Origin: VBDM01 sp049802235
GTDB taxonomy: Bacteria > Pseudomonadota > Gammaproteobacteria > Burkholderiales > SG8-39
DNA length: 6,137 nt
Assembly: GCA_049802235.1 (NCBI GenBank)
Contig: JBARMB010000027.1
Coordinates: 1 to 6,137 of the forward strand
Reading direction: 5' to 3'
Part shown: positions 1-5,536 of the stretch, piece by piece
Layout of the letters: every line of letters begins with the position of its first letter
Numbering within the stretch: position 1 is the stretch's first letter
Translations under genes and position numbers: made by a program
The notes under the pieces: generated by a model
The model's input: the letters and a program-made list of their open reading frames with translations, nothing else
What the model was told of the DNA's origin: nothing
Database searches by the model: none

Positions 1-127
1 GCGATCAACCGGATCTACCGGGCGAGCGGGCTGAACGATCTGGAGCAGCTGGAGGATGCGCCGGAGTACGATCCGGCGGTGGTGCTCGATGCGGCGCGGG
101 TGGAGCAGTACCTCAAGCGCAAGATCA
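1..127. repeat. Terminal direct repeat, left copy (127 bp)
   Basis: These bases match 6011-6137 at every position and end exactly at the two window edges. The repeat is internal to a coding sequence and has no inverted ends or att-like structure. A perfect end repeat of 127 bp equals a common maximum k-mer length of de Bruijn assemblers, so it is best explained as the overlap of a circular contig. Confidence 0.95.
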
Positions 128-141
128 AGGAACCGGCGTAA
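1..141 (+). CDS. 3' end of cupin protein (partial; rest at 5537-6137)
   Basis: This is the last 46 codons and the TAA stop (139-141) of a cupin gene whose start lies outside the left edge. The reading frame begins with Ala-Ile-Asn-Arg at base 1 and ends Lys-Ile-Lys-Glu-Pro-Ala. Bases 1-127 are identical and in frame with 6011-6137, so this is most simply residues 159-204 of the protein starting at 5537, split by linearisation of a circular sequence. It holds the charged C-terminal tail after the cupin barrel, rich in Asp, Glu and Leu, with no metal-binding motif of its own. The stop is 41 nt before the bicupin start at 183, which suggests co-transcription. An alternative is that it belongs to a second, near-identical upstream copy of the gene. 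Confidence 0.85.
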   Translation, partial: AINRIYRASGLNDLEQLEDAPEYDPAVVLDAARVEQYLKRKIKEPA

Positions 142-171
142 CCGCCGTTACCAGCCGGGCGGGGGATCAAC

Positions 172-176
172 AGGAG
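172..176 (+). promoter_or_regulatory. Ribosome binding site deciding the bicupin start
   Basis: AGGAG lies 6 nt before the ATG at 183. The ATG at 178 is followed at once by TGA, and the in-frame GTG at 180 is only 3 nt from the site, so ATG 183 is the best start. Confidence 0.7.
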
Positions 177-182
177 CATGTG

Positions 183-1304
183 ATGGGCAAGAGAGACGCA
201 ATCGTTTCAGACGAACTGGCCAGCAAGTTCGCCACCGAAAAAGACTCGCCGTACACCCGCTGGGTGCGCAACGAGGGCCTGGACATCATCAGCGCGCATT
301 ACGTTCCCAACCTGAACACGGTCGGCCTGAAGCCCTGGCCGCGGCGCGGCGGGCACGGCGTCTACATCAACCACGAGGCCTCGCGCACCTCGAACGACTG
401 CTACGTCTGCGAAATCCCGGCGGGGCAGAAGCTTGCGCCGCAGCGCCAGTTGTTCGAGGAAATGATCTACGTGCTCGGCGGCCGCGGATCGACGACGGTC
501 TGGAACGACGCCGGCCAGCGCATCACCTTCGAATGGAAAGCCGGCGCGCTGTTCGCCATTCCCCTCAACGCCTGGCACCAGCATTTCAACGGCTCCGGCA
601 GGGAGCCGGCCCGCTTCGTCGCGGTCACCAACAGCCCGGCCGTGATCAATTTATACGAGGACGTCGAGTTCGTCTTCAATACGCGCTACGACTTCAAGGG
701 GCGCTTCGCCGGCGAGCCGGACTATTTCGCCAACAAGGGCGAGCAGAAGGGCCTGCTGCTGGAGACGAATTTCGTCGCCGACGCCGTCAACCTGCCGCTC
801 ATCGCTGCCCGGGAACGCGGCGCCGGCGGCGGGCACATCCGCTTCAATCTGGCCAAGGGGTCGATGAACAGCCACATCTCCCAGTTCCCCGTGGGCACCT
901 ACAAGAAGGCCCACTGCCACGGTCCCGGGGCGCACGTGATCATCCTGACCGGCGAGGGCTACAGCCTGATGTGGCCCGAAGGCGAGGAGCCGCGGCGGTA
1001 CGAATGGCAGGCGGGGTCGATGATCGTCCCCCCGAACCTGTGGTTCCACCAGCATTTCAACACCGGCACGACGCCCTCGCGTTATCTGGCGTTCAAGCAC
1101 GAGGTAGTGTCGATTCGCAACGCCCAGGGCGTGCCGAAAGCGTGGATCAGCAGGCGCGTCGGCGGGGACCAGATCGACTACGCCGACGAGAGTCCCGTCG
1201 TGCGCACGATGTTCGCCGACGCACTTGCCACGCGGGGGCTGGAGCCGCGCATGGACAAGGCTTATCAGGCGGAACTGGTTGATCTGCCTTCGAAGGCAGG
1301 GTAG
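183..1304 (+). CDS. Bicupin protein (373 aa), possible metal-dependent dioxygenase-type enzyme
   Basis: This encodes a 373-residue cytoplasmic protein with no signal peptide and two cupin domains. In the N-terminal domain (about 75-150), the position of the usual HxH metal motif reads Q87-R88-Q89, followed by E92/E93. Motif 2 is intact: P127, N129, then H132-Q-H-F-N136. In the C-terminal domain (about 230-310), H244-C-H246 and H289-Q-H-F-N293 are present, but no Glu follows HxH. A single three-His metal site in the C-terminal domain is therefore plausible, with the N-terminal domain structural or differently liganded. Three-His sites occur in gentisate 1,2-dioxygenase and cysteine dioxygenase, so a dioxygenase or related role is possible, but the substrate is unknown. 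The ATG at 183 follows AGGAG with 6-nt spacing. On a closed circle it is the last gene of the operon, downstream of two single-domain cupins of the same subfamily. A sensor or isomerase role is an alternative. Confidence 0.85.
   Translation: MGKRDAIVSDELASKFATEKDSPYTRWVRNEGLDIISAHYVPNLNTVGLKPWPRRGGHGVYINHEASRTSNDCYVCEIPAGQKLAPQRQLFEEMIYVLGGRGSTTVWNDAGQRITFEWKAGALFAIPLNAWHQHFNGSGREPARFVAVTNSPAVINLYEDVEFVFNTRYDFKGRFAGEPDYFANKGEQKGLLLETNFVADAVNLPLIAARERGAGGGHIRFNLAKGSMNSHISQFPVGTYKKAHCHGPGAHVIILTGEGYSLMWPEGEEPRRYEWQAGSMIVPPNLWFHQHFNTGTTPSRYLAFKHEVVSIRNAQGVPKAWISRRVGGDQIDYADESPVVRTMFADALATRGLEPRMDKAYQAELVDLPSKAG
1284..1299. other. 16-bp perfect palindrome at the bicupin 3' end
   Basis: CTGCCTTCGAAGGCAG is its own reverse complement and covers the last codons before the TAG at 1302. 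In RNA it can fold as a 6-bp stem with a UCGA loop. No U-tract follows, so it is not a standard intrinsic terminator. It could be a 3'-end stabilising hairpin or a weak terminator for the operon that ends with the bicupin. Confidence 0.4.
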
Positions 1305-1322
1305 CTCCGGCCGGGCGATCGC

Positions 1323-1351
1323 TTGACACCGGATTGGAGTCTTGTTAGCGT
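1323..1351 (+). promoter_or_regulatory. Sigma70-type promoter for the porin operon
   Basis: A consensus -35 TTGACA (1323-1328) is followed after exactly 17 bp by TAGCGT (1346-1351), which keeps the key T, A and final T of the -10 box. TGT directly before it (1343-1345) gives an extended -10 element. Transcription would start near 1358, leaving a leader of about 66 nt before the porin ATG. It is the only convincing promoter seen in the window. On a closed circle it would lie just downstream of the last gene and drive the whole unit. Confidence 0.65.
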
Positions 1352-1362
1352 GCCGAAAGTTG

Positions 1363-1394
1363 TTCTGTAAAGAAGATTATAGTTCCATATAGAA
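1363..1394. promoter_or_regulatory. Candidate double operator, two TTC-N6-GAA boxes
   Basis: TTCTGTAAAGAA (1363-1374) and TTCCATATAGAA (1383-1394) share the pattern TTCYRTAWAGAA. Each is an interrupted palindrome, and the two start 20 bp apart, about two helical turns, so a dimeric or tetrameric regulator could bind one DNA face. They lie just after the predicted transcription start, a position suited to repression. The AT-rich stretch stands out from the GC-rich surroundings. Further dyads overlap it: AGTTC-N9-GAACT (1381-1399) and AGAAG-N2-CTTCT (1391-1402). Boxes of this type are used by some IclR-family regulators of catabolic operons, but that assignment is inference. No regulator gene is in the window. 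Confidence 0.45.
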
Positions 1395-1423
1395 GAACTT
1401 CTTACATGAGGAGAGGAGACGAA

Positions 1424-2650
1424 ATGATGCTCAAAAGGAAGGCGCTTTCCCTGGCGGTAGCCGGTGCGATCGGGGTTCCGGTCGCGGCATTTGCAGAAAC
1501 ATCGAACGTGGAGGTTTACGGCCGGCTGTATCCGGAATTCACCGTGCTCAGCGGCAGCGGCGCAACGGCAGCAGGCACGACCGGCCTGAGCACGCTGGCC
1601 AGGACACCGACCGGACTCAACGTCAAGAGCCGCAACTCAGTCGATGCGTCCAATTCCCGCATCGGCTTCCGCGGCACGGAGGATCTCGGCGGCGGACTGA
1701 GCGCGATCTGGCAGATCGAGAACCAGGTCTCACTCGACAGCGGGGCGTCGAACCCGCTTGCCGCGCGCGAATCCTTCGTCGGCCTCAGGGGCGGGTTCGG
1801 AACGGTCAGGCTCGGCAACATGGACACGGTGTACAAGAGACTCGGCGACCCGATCCGGTTCATGGGCATCGCCAGCGGCAACCACGTGTCGGACAGCAAC
1901 ATCATTTCGTCGCGCATGCCGTTCGGCAACAGCTCGGCCGGCAGCTTCCACCTGCGCGAACCGAACAGCCTCTTGTACCAGACGCCCAATCTAGGCGGGA
2001 CCACGCTTTACGCGCAGTATTCGCCCGATACGAACGAAAGCGCGACGCCCACCACGACCACCAAGAGAGAGTTCTGGTCATTGGGCGCCCGGTATCGTCG
2101 GGGTCCGCTGTACTTGGCGCTGGCGCACGAGATCCACAAGGACTTTTTCGGCGGATCGAACAGCGCCCCGACCGCGCTCTCCAACACCGCGAATGCCAAT
2201 GCCCACTCCAACGACACTTCGACCCGCCTCACGGGCATGTGGACCTACTCCGACGCCGGGCGTGTGTCGCTGGATGTTGCCAGCTTCGACTACTCGGAAT
2301 CGGGCGGTCTGGCAGGCAGGTTCGAGAATTACAAGAACAAGCGTTGGGCGGTCACCTGGGAGCAACGCTGGGGCGGCGGCGCGTGGCGCACGGCCGCGGC
2401 GTACGCCAACTCCTCGGCCGGCAGCTGCGGGCTGGTCGGCGGGGCCACATGCACCACGGACGGCCTCAACGGCAACATGATTGCGCTGGGTGGGGAATAT
2501 TCGTTCTCCAAGCGCACCGCGCTGTTCGCGCTGTATTCGCGACTGAACAATGGCGAGTCCTCGTCTTACAGGAACGCGGAAAATGTTTCGCCCTATGAGA
2601 CGGGAATGGACGTGACCCAGTACTCGCTCGGCATCAGACACAACTTCTGA
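1424..2650 (+). CDS. Outer-membrane general porin (about 408 aa precursor)
   Basis: This encodes a trimeric-type Gram-negative diffusion porin of the kind abundant in Burkholderiales. It would admit small, probably anionic, solutes to the periplasm. A 24-residue signal peptide (Met-Met-Leu-Lys-Arg-Lys, hydrophobic core, then AAFA) is followed by a mature N-terminus containing NVEVYGRL, a typical first strand. Family motifs include SRIGFRGTEDL (78-88) and FVGLRGGFGTVRLGN (from 118), followed by the probable constriction-loop region (DPIRFMG). The protein ends YSLGIRHNF, with the C-terminal Phe recognised by the BAM machinery. C335 and C343 lie in a likely surface loop and could form a disulfide. 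AGGAGA (1414-1419) supports ATG 1424 or the adjacent ATG 1427; the in-frame ATG at 1406 precedes the ribosome site and is unlikely. It has its own promoter and is followed by a hairpin terminator. The pore substrate cannot be inferred beyond its catabolic-looking neighbours. Confidence 0.93.
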   Translation: MMLKRKALSLAVAGAIGVPVAAFAETSNVEVYGRLYPEFTVLSGSGATAAGTTGLSTLARTPTGLNVKSRNSVDASNSRIGFRGTEDLGGGLSAIWQIENQVSLDSGASNPLAARESFVGLRGGFGTVRLGNMDTVYKRLGDPIRFMGIASGNHVSDSNIISSRMPFGNSSAGSFHLREPNSLLYQTPNLGGTTLYAQYSPDTNESATPTTTTKREFWSLGARYRRGPLYLALAHEIHKDFFGGSNSAPTALSNTANANAHSNDTSTRLTGMWTYSDAGRVSLDVASFDYSESGGLAGRFENYKNKRWAVTWEQRWGGGAWRTAAAYANSSAGSCGLVGGATCTTDGLNGNMIALGGEYSFSKRTALFALYSRLNNGESSSYRNAENVSPYETGMDVTQYSLGIRHNF

Positions 2651-2666
2651 TCGCGTTCAACACGGA

Positions 2667-2710
2667 TGCGGCAGCGCGAGGGCGATCGCGCGCTGTCGCA
2701 TCGTTATTTT
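2667..2710 (+). terminator. Rho-independent terminator or attenuator after the porin
   Basis: The arm at 2667-2679 pairs with 2686-2700 across a 6-nt loop. The stem has about 13 base pairs, including one G-U pair and a 2-nt bulge on the 3' side. The T-rich run TCGTTATTTT (2701-2710) follows immediately. It begins 16 nt after the porin stop. No separate promoter is evident in the 31 nt before the next start, so the hairpin may be partly read through, giving more porin than downstream mRNA. Confidence 0.6.
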
Positions 2711-2741
2711 GAGCACCTGTCCGGAGGGCCGTATTTGCCGG

Positions 2742-3845
2742 ATGGCGAACACGGCAGTAACCATGCAACGAGTCTGGAAGGGGCGCGCGCTGTCCTGCCT
2801 GCTGGGCGCCTGCGTTCTGATGCTGCCGGTCGCGGCCCTGGCGCAGGGCAAGCTCTCGCCGGGCGAGGTCTACAAGTACCAAGGCGCCGACCGGGAGCAG
2901 CGCTTGCTCGAAGGCGCGCGCAAGGAAGGCAGCATCGCCCTCTACACATCGCTTAACCTCAAGGATTCAGTCCCGATTACCGAGGCGTTCGAGAAGAAAT
3001 ACCCCGGGGTCAAGGTTTCATTATGGCGCGCTAGCAGCGAGAAGGTGGTGCAGCGCGCGCTGACCGAGGCGCGCGCGGGACGCTTCACGCCGGACGTGCT
3101 CGAGACCAACGGCCCGGAAATGGAGATTTTCTACCGGGAAAAGCTGCTCGAGACGTTCTACAGCCCGGCGTTCAAGGATCTTCCCGCGGAGGCGTTTCCC
3201 GGGCACCGGCACTGGGTCGCCGATCGTTTCAATTTTTTTGTCATCGGCTACAACACCAACCTGGTCAAGCCGGAAGAGGTGCCGAACTCCTATCAGGATC
3301 TGCTGCAACCGCGCTGGGCCGGCAAGGTCGGCCTCGAGGCGGGCGATGTCGACTGGTTCGGCGCCGTGGTCAAGGGGATGGGCGAGAAGGAGGGGCTCGC
3401 GTTTTTCCGCAAGCTCGCGGAATCGCGCCCGCAGATCCGCACCGGCCATACGCTGATCGCCGAGCTGGTCGCCGCGGGGGAAATCCCGCTTGCGATCTCG
3501 GTGTATAACCATAATATCGAGCGCCTCGCGCAAAGGGGGGCGCCGGTACGGTGGAAACCGTTCGCGCCGACTTTCGGCAGGCCGAACGGAATCGGACTGG
3601 CTAAGAACGCGCCGCATCCGCACGCGGGGCTGCTGTTTGTCGACTTCATGCTGTCCCGCGAGGGCCAGGAACTGATCAAGGAGCGTAACCGTGTACCGTC
3701 GAGCAATGCCGTGGACAGCCCGCTCAACAAGTTCAAGTACCGGATGATCGATCCCGCCATCGTCCTCGACGAGTCGGAAAAGTGGGAAAGGCTCTGGTCC
3801 ACACTTTTTCTCAAGGGTCAGAAGATGAAGAAGGAGGCAGAATGA
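2742..3845 (+). CDS. Periplasmic ABC-type solute-binding protein, copy 1 (367 aa)
   Basis: This is an extracellular solute-binding protein of the family that includes ferric-iron (AfuA/FbpA-like), thiamine and aminoethylphosphonate binding proteins. It would capture a ligand in the periplasm for an inner-membrane transporter. The signal peptide ends at ALA34 before Gln35. Landmarks are YTSLN after the first strand, WRASSEKV, TNGPEME (122-128), a hinge-side VYNHN (Y255), RPNGIG and APHPHAG. The paired Tyr typical of iron binders is not present: Asn follows Y255. A ferric role is therefore not assured. The start is uncertain. ATG 2742 has GGAGGG 13 nt upstream; ATG 2763 gives a tidier signal peptide but has no ribosome site. 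The stop overlaps the next gene's start (ATGA), implying translational coupling with a homologue about half identical by eye. No permease or ATPase is nearby. The ligand is unknown. Confidence 0.85.
   Translation: MANTAVTMQRVWKGRALSCLLGACVLMLPVAALAQGKLSPGEVYKYQGADREQRLLEGARKEGSIALYTSLNLKDSVPITEAFEKKYPGVKVSLWRASSEKVVQRALTEARAGRFTPDVLETNGPEMEIFYREKLLETFYSPAFKDLPAEAFPGHRHWVADRFNFFVIGYNTNLVKPEEVPNSYQDLLQPRWAGKVGLEAGDVDWFGAVVKGMGEKEGLAFFRKLAESRPQIRTGHTLIAELVAAGEIPLAISVYNHNIERLAQRGAPVRWKPFAPTFGRPNGIGLAKNAPHPHAGLLFVDFMLSREGQELIKERNRVPSSNAVDSPLNKFKYRMIDPAIVLDESEKWERLWSTLFLKGQKMKKEAE
3831..3844 (+). promoter_or_regulatory. Ribosome site and ATGA overlap coupling the two binding proteins
   Basis: AAGGAGG (3831-3837) is a near-perfect Shine-Dalgarno sequence 4 nt before ATG 3842. 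This ATG overlaps the TGA (3843-3845) of the preceding gene. The site lies inside the upstream coding sequence, so ribosomes ending copy 1 can restart on copy 2. It fixes the start of copy 2 against in-frame upstream alternatives. Confidence 0.8.
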
Positions 3846-4897
3846 AGCATCGATATCGAGCGTTGTTCGAAGTGGCCGGCGTCCTGTTGGCGCTCTCCGC
3901 CTGGCCGGCACATGCGCAGGCACCGGCGGGCAGCTCCAAAATCGCCCTGTACCAGGGCGCCGACCGCCAGCAGCGGCTGATCGAGGGCGCGAAGAAGGAG
4001 CGAGAGCTGACGTTCTACACTTCCGCGCCGGTCGATGACGTGGCCGTGCTCACGGAGGCGTTCGAGAAGAAGTACGGCGTCAAGGTGAGGGTCTGGCGCG
4101 CCGGTTCGGAAAAAGTGCTGCAGCGCGCCGTCACCGAGGCGCGCGCCGGCCGATTCGACGTCGATGTCATCGACACCAACGGGCCGGAGATGGAAGGGCT
4201 GCACCGCGAGAAGCTGCTGCAGGAGGTGAAGTCGCCGTATATTGCCGACCTGATCCCGCAGGCCATCCTGCCGCATCGCGAGTGGGTCGGCTCCCGTCTC
4301 AACATTTTCACCGCCGCCTACAACACCCGGCTCATCAGGAAGGAAGACCTGCCCAAGTCCTACGCTGACCTGCTCAACCCGAAGTGGAAAGGAAAACTCG
4401 GCATCGAGGCCGAGGACATCGACTGGTTCGCCGGGGTGATCGGCAATCTGGGCGAGGCCAAGGGCCTCAAGCTGTTCCGCGACATCGTGGCGACCAACGG
4501 CATTTCGGTGCGCAAGGGGCACACGCTGCTCACCAACCTGGTGGTCTCCGGAGAGGTGCCGCTGGCGCTGACGGTCTATAATTACAAGGCCGATCAGCTC
4601 AAGAGCAAGGGCGCGCCGATCGACTGGTTCGCGTTTCCGCCCGCGATCGCCCGGCCCAACGGCGTCGGCATGCTGCGCCGGGCGCCGCATCCGCACGCGG
4701 CGGTGCTGTTTTTCGACTTCATGCTGTCGGATGCGCAAGACCTGCTGCTCAAGCGCGATTTCATTCCGACCAGCCGGAAAGTGACGTCGCCGCTGAACCA
4801 GATGCCCCTCAAGTTCGTGGATCCAAAAGTGATTCTGGACGAAGAGACAAAGTGGAGCAAGCTGTACCAGGAGATCTTCGTACAGCAGTCGAAGTAG
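3842..4897 (+). CDS. Periplasmic ABC-type solute-binding protein, copy 2 (351 aa)
   Basis: This is a paralogue of the preceding gene from the same binding-protein family, exported to the periplasm. The signal peptide (MKHRYR, hydrophobic core) is probably cut after AHA25, before Gln26. Shared blocks with copy 1 run along the whole length: YQGADR-QQRLIEGA, TEAFEKKY, WRAGSEKV, TEARAGRF, TNGPEME (112-118), RPNGVG, APHPHAA and DFMLS. The hinge-side motif is VYNYK, with Y246 and Y248 separated by Asn, unlike the adjacent Tyr pair of classic ferric binders. The two proteins differ most in the first hinge segment and the region before VYN, which may tune them to related ligands. Translation is coupled to copy 1 by the ATGA overlap. 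The cupin gene begins 26 nt after the stop. Without a permease or ATPase here, it must use a transporter encoded elsewhere or act as a sensor partner. Confidence 0.87.
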   Translation: MKHRYRALFEVAGVLLALSAWPAHAQAPAGSSKIALYQGADRQQRLIEGAKKERELTFYTSAPVDDVAVLTEAFEKKYGVKVRVWRAGSEKVLQRAVTEARAGRFDVDVIDTNGPEMEGLHREKLLQEVKSPYIADLIPQAILPHREWVGSRLNIFTAAYNTRLIRKEDLPKSYADLLNPKWKGKLGIEAEDIDWFAGVIGNLGEAKGLKLFRDIVATNGISVRKGHTLLTNLVVSGEVPLALTVYNYKADQLKSKGAPIDWFAFPPAIARPNGVGMLRRAPHPHAAVLFFDFMLSDAQDLLLKRDFIPTSRKVTSPLNQMPLKFVDPKVILDEETKWSKLYQEIFVQQSK

Positions 4898-4923
4898 GCC
4901 GGTTACAGGGGACGGGAAAAGTC

Positions 4924-5478
4924 ATGGGCACCGAATCGCACTATCACAGCAAGAAGGACCGGACGTTTGTTCGCGCCATCGCCGGGCCGTACAACCTCAA
5001 GGACGAGCTCAATCGCCTGCGCTCGATGCCGCGGGTGCGCAAGGGCAGCGAGATCAGGTTCAACGATGGACCGCAGGCGTTCAGCCGGCACTACGTCGAA
5101 CCGAAGGACGGAATCACGCAGATGTTCCATCTGCATATCGAGGAGTACGGGCCGGGCGGCAGATCGCAGAAGCACGGCCACGTCAACGAGGCGGCGTTCT
5201 ACATCCTCGACGGCAAGGGCTACGAGATCCACGACGGGGTGCGCTACGACTGGCAGGCGGGGGACATTGCGATCGTGCACAACAACTGCGTGCACCAGCA
5301 CTTCAACGCCGATCCGGTGAAGCCGGCGCGCGCCCTGGTGATCAAGACCAAGCCCATGTTCATGTTCATGAACATGCTGTTCCAGCATCAGGTGGAGCCG
5401 CGTCCGACCGCGCCGGCCCCGGGGGGCGAGGGCTTCCAGGCGCGGCACCTGGAGGACGATTTCAACCACCCGAAGTAG
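4924..5478 (+). CDS. Single-domain cupin protein (184 aa)
   Basis: This encodes a cytoplasmic protein with one central cupin barrel (about 65-145) and a full set of possible metal ligands. Motif 1 has H84-G-H86 with E89, and motif 2 has H124-Q-H-F-N128. DWQAG (109-113) before motif 2 is shared with the other cupins here. An enzymatic role with Fe, Mn, Ni or similar metal is plausible; the substrate is unknown. After the barrel is a Met/Phe-rich stretch, M145-F-M-F-M-N-M151, then a Pro-rich, His-containing tail ending NHPK. The ATG at 4924 is chosen because the frame upstream overlaps the binding-protein gene and adds no cupin sequence; the ribosome site (GGGGA near 4908-4912 or GGGA at 4914-4917) is weak. 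The gene is 26 nt after copy 2 of the binding protein and 58 nt before the next cupin, consistent with one transcript. Confidence 0.85.
   Translation: MGTESHYHSKKDRTFVRAIAGPYNLKDELNRLRSMPRVRKGSEIRFNDGPQAFSRHYVEPKDGITQMFHLHIEEYGPGGRSQKHGHVNEAAFYILDGKGYEIHDGVRYDWQAGDIAIVHNNCVHQHFNADPVKPARALVIKTKPMFMFMNMLFQHQVEPRPTAPAPGGEGFQARHLEDDFNHPK
5361..5376. other. 16-bp perfect palindrome inside the cupin gene
   Basis: CATGTTCATGAACATG is its own reverse complement and lies in the codons of the Met/Phe-rich segment of the 184-residue cupin. It is partly a by-product of repeated ATG-TTC codons. A binding site or RNA hairpin is possible, but nothing else supports one. Confidence 0.35.
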
Positions 5479-5523
5479 GCCGGCTGGTCCGGCTGTCAGT
5501 GAACGGGAACGATGGCGATATCG

Positions 5524-5530
5524 AAGGAGA
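5524..5530 (+). promoter_or_regulatory. Ribosome binding site of the 204-aa cupin
   Basis: AAGGAGA lies 6 nt before ATG 5537 and decides this start over the ATG at 5512, which is in a different frame. Confidence 0.75.
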
Positions 5531-5536
5531 TCCGAG

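Noticed and set aside
56..1282. Long + strand open frame overlapping the bicupin in another frame
   Set aside because: Its product is Arg- and Gly-rich low-complexity sequence with no domain, and the overlapping frame encodes a clear bicupin. It is a high-GC shadow.
2709..2741. Upstream TTG start (2709) for binding protein copy 1
   Set aside because: It lies within the T-tract of the porin terminator, has no ribosome site and adds a Cys/Arg-containing segment before the signal peptide.
2802..2813. Possible lipobox (Leu-Gly-Ala-Cys24) in binding protein copy 1
   Set aside because: The Cys lies inside the hydrophobic core and a good signal peptidase I site (ALA34 before Gln) follows, so lipidation there would leave a hydrophobic N-terminus.
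3021..4738. Two long antisense open frames (3021-3923 and 3818-4738) opposite the binding-protein genes
   Set aside because: They mirror the codon pattern of the two real paralogous genes. Their similarity to each other follows from the paralogy, and neither shows a recognisable domain or a convincing start.
5479..5493. Short hairpin GCCGG-N5-CCGGC after the 184-aa cupin stop
   Set aside because: It has a five-base-pair stem with no T-tract, which is common by chance in GC-rich DNA and not enough to call a terminator.
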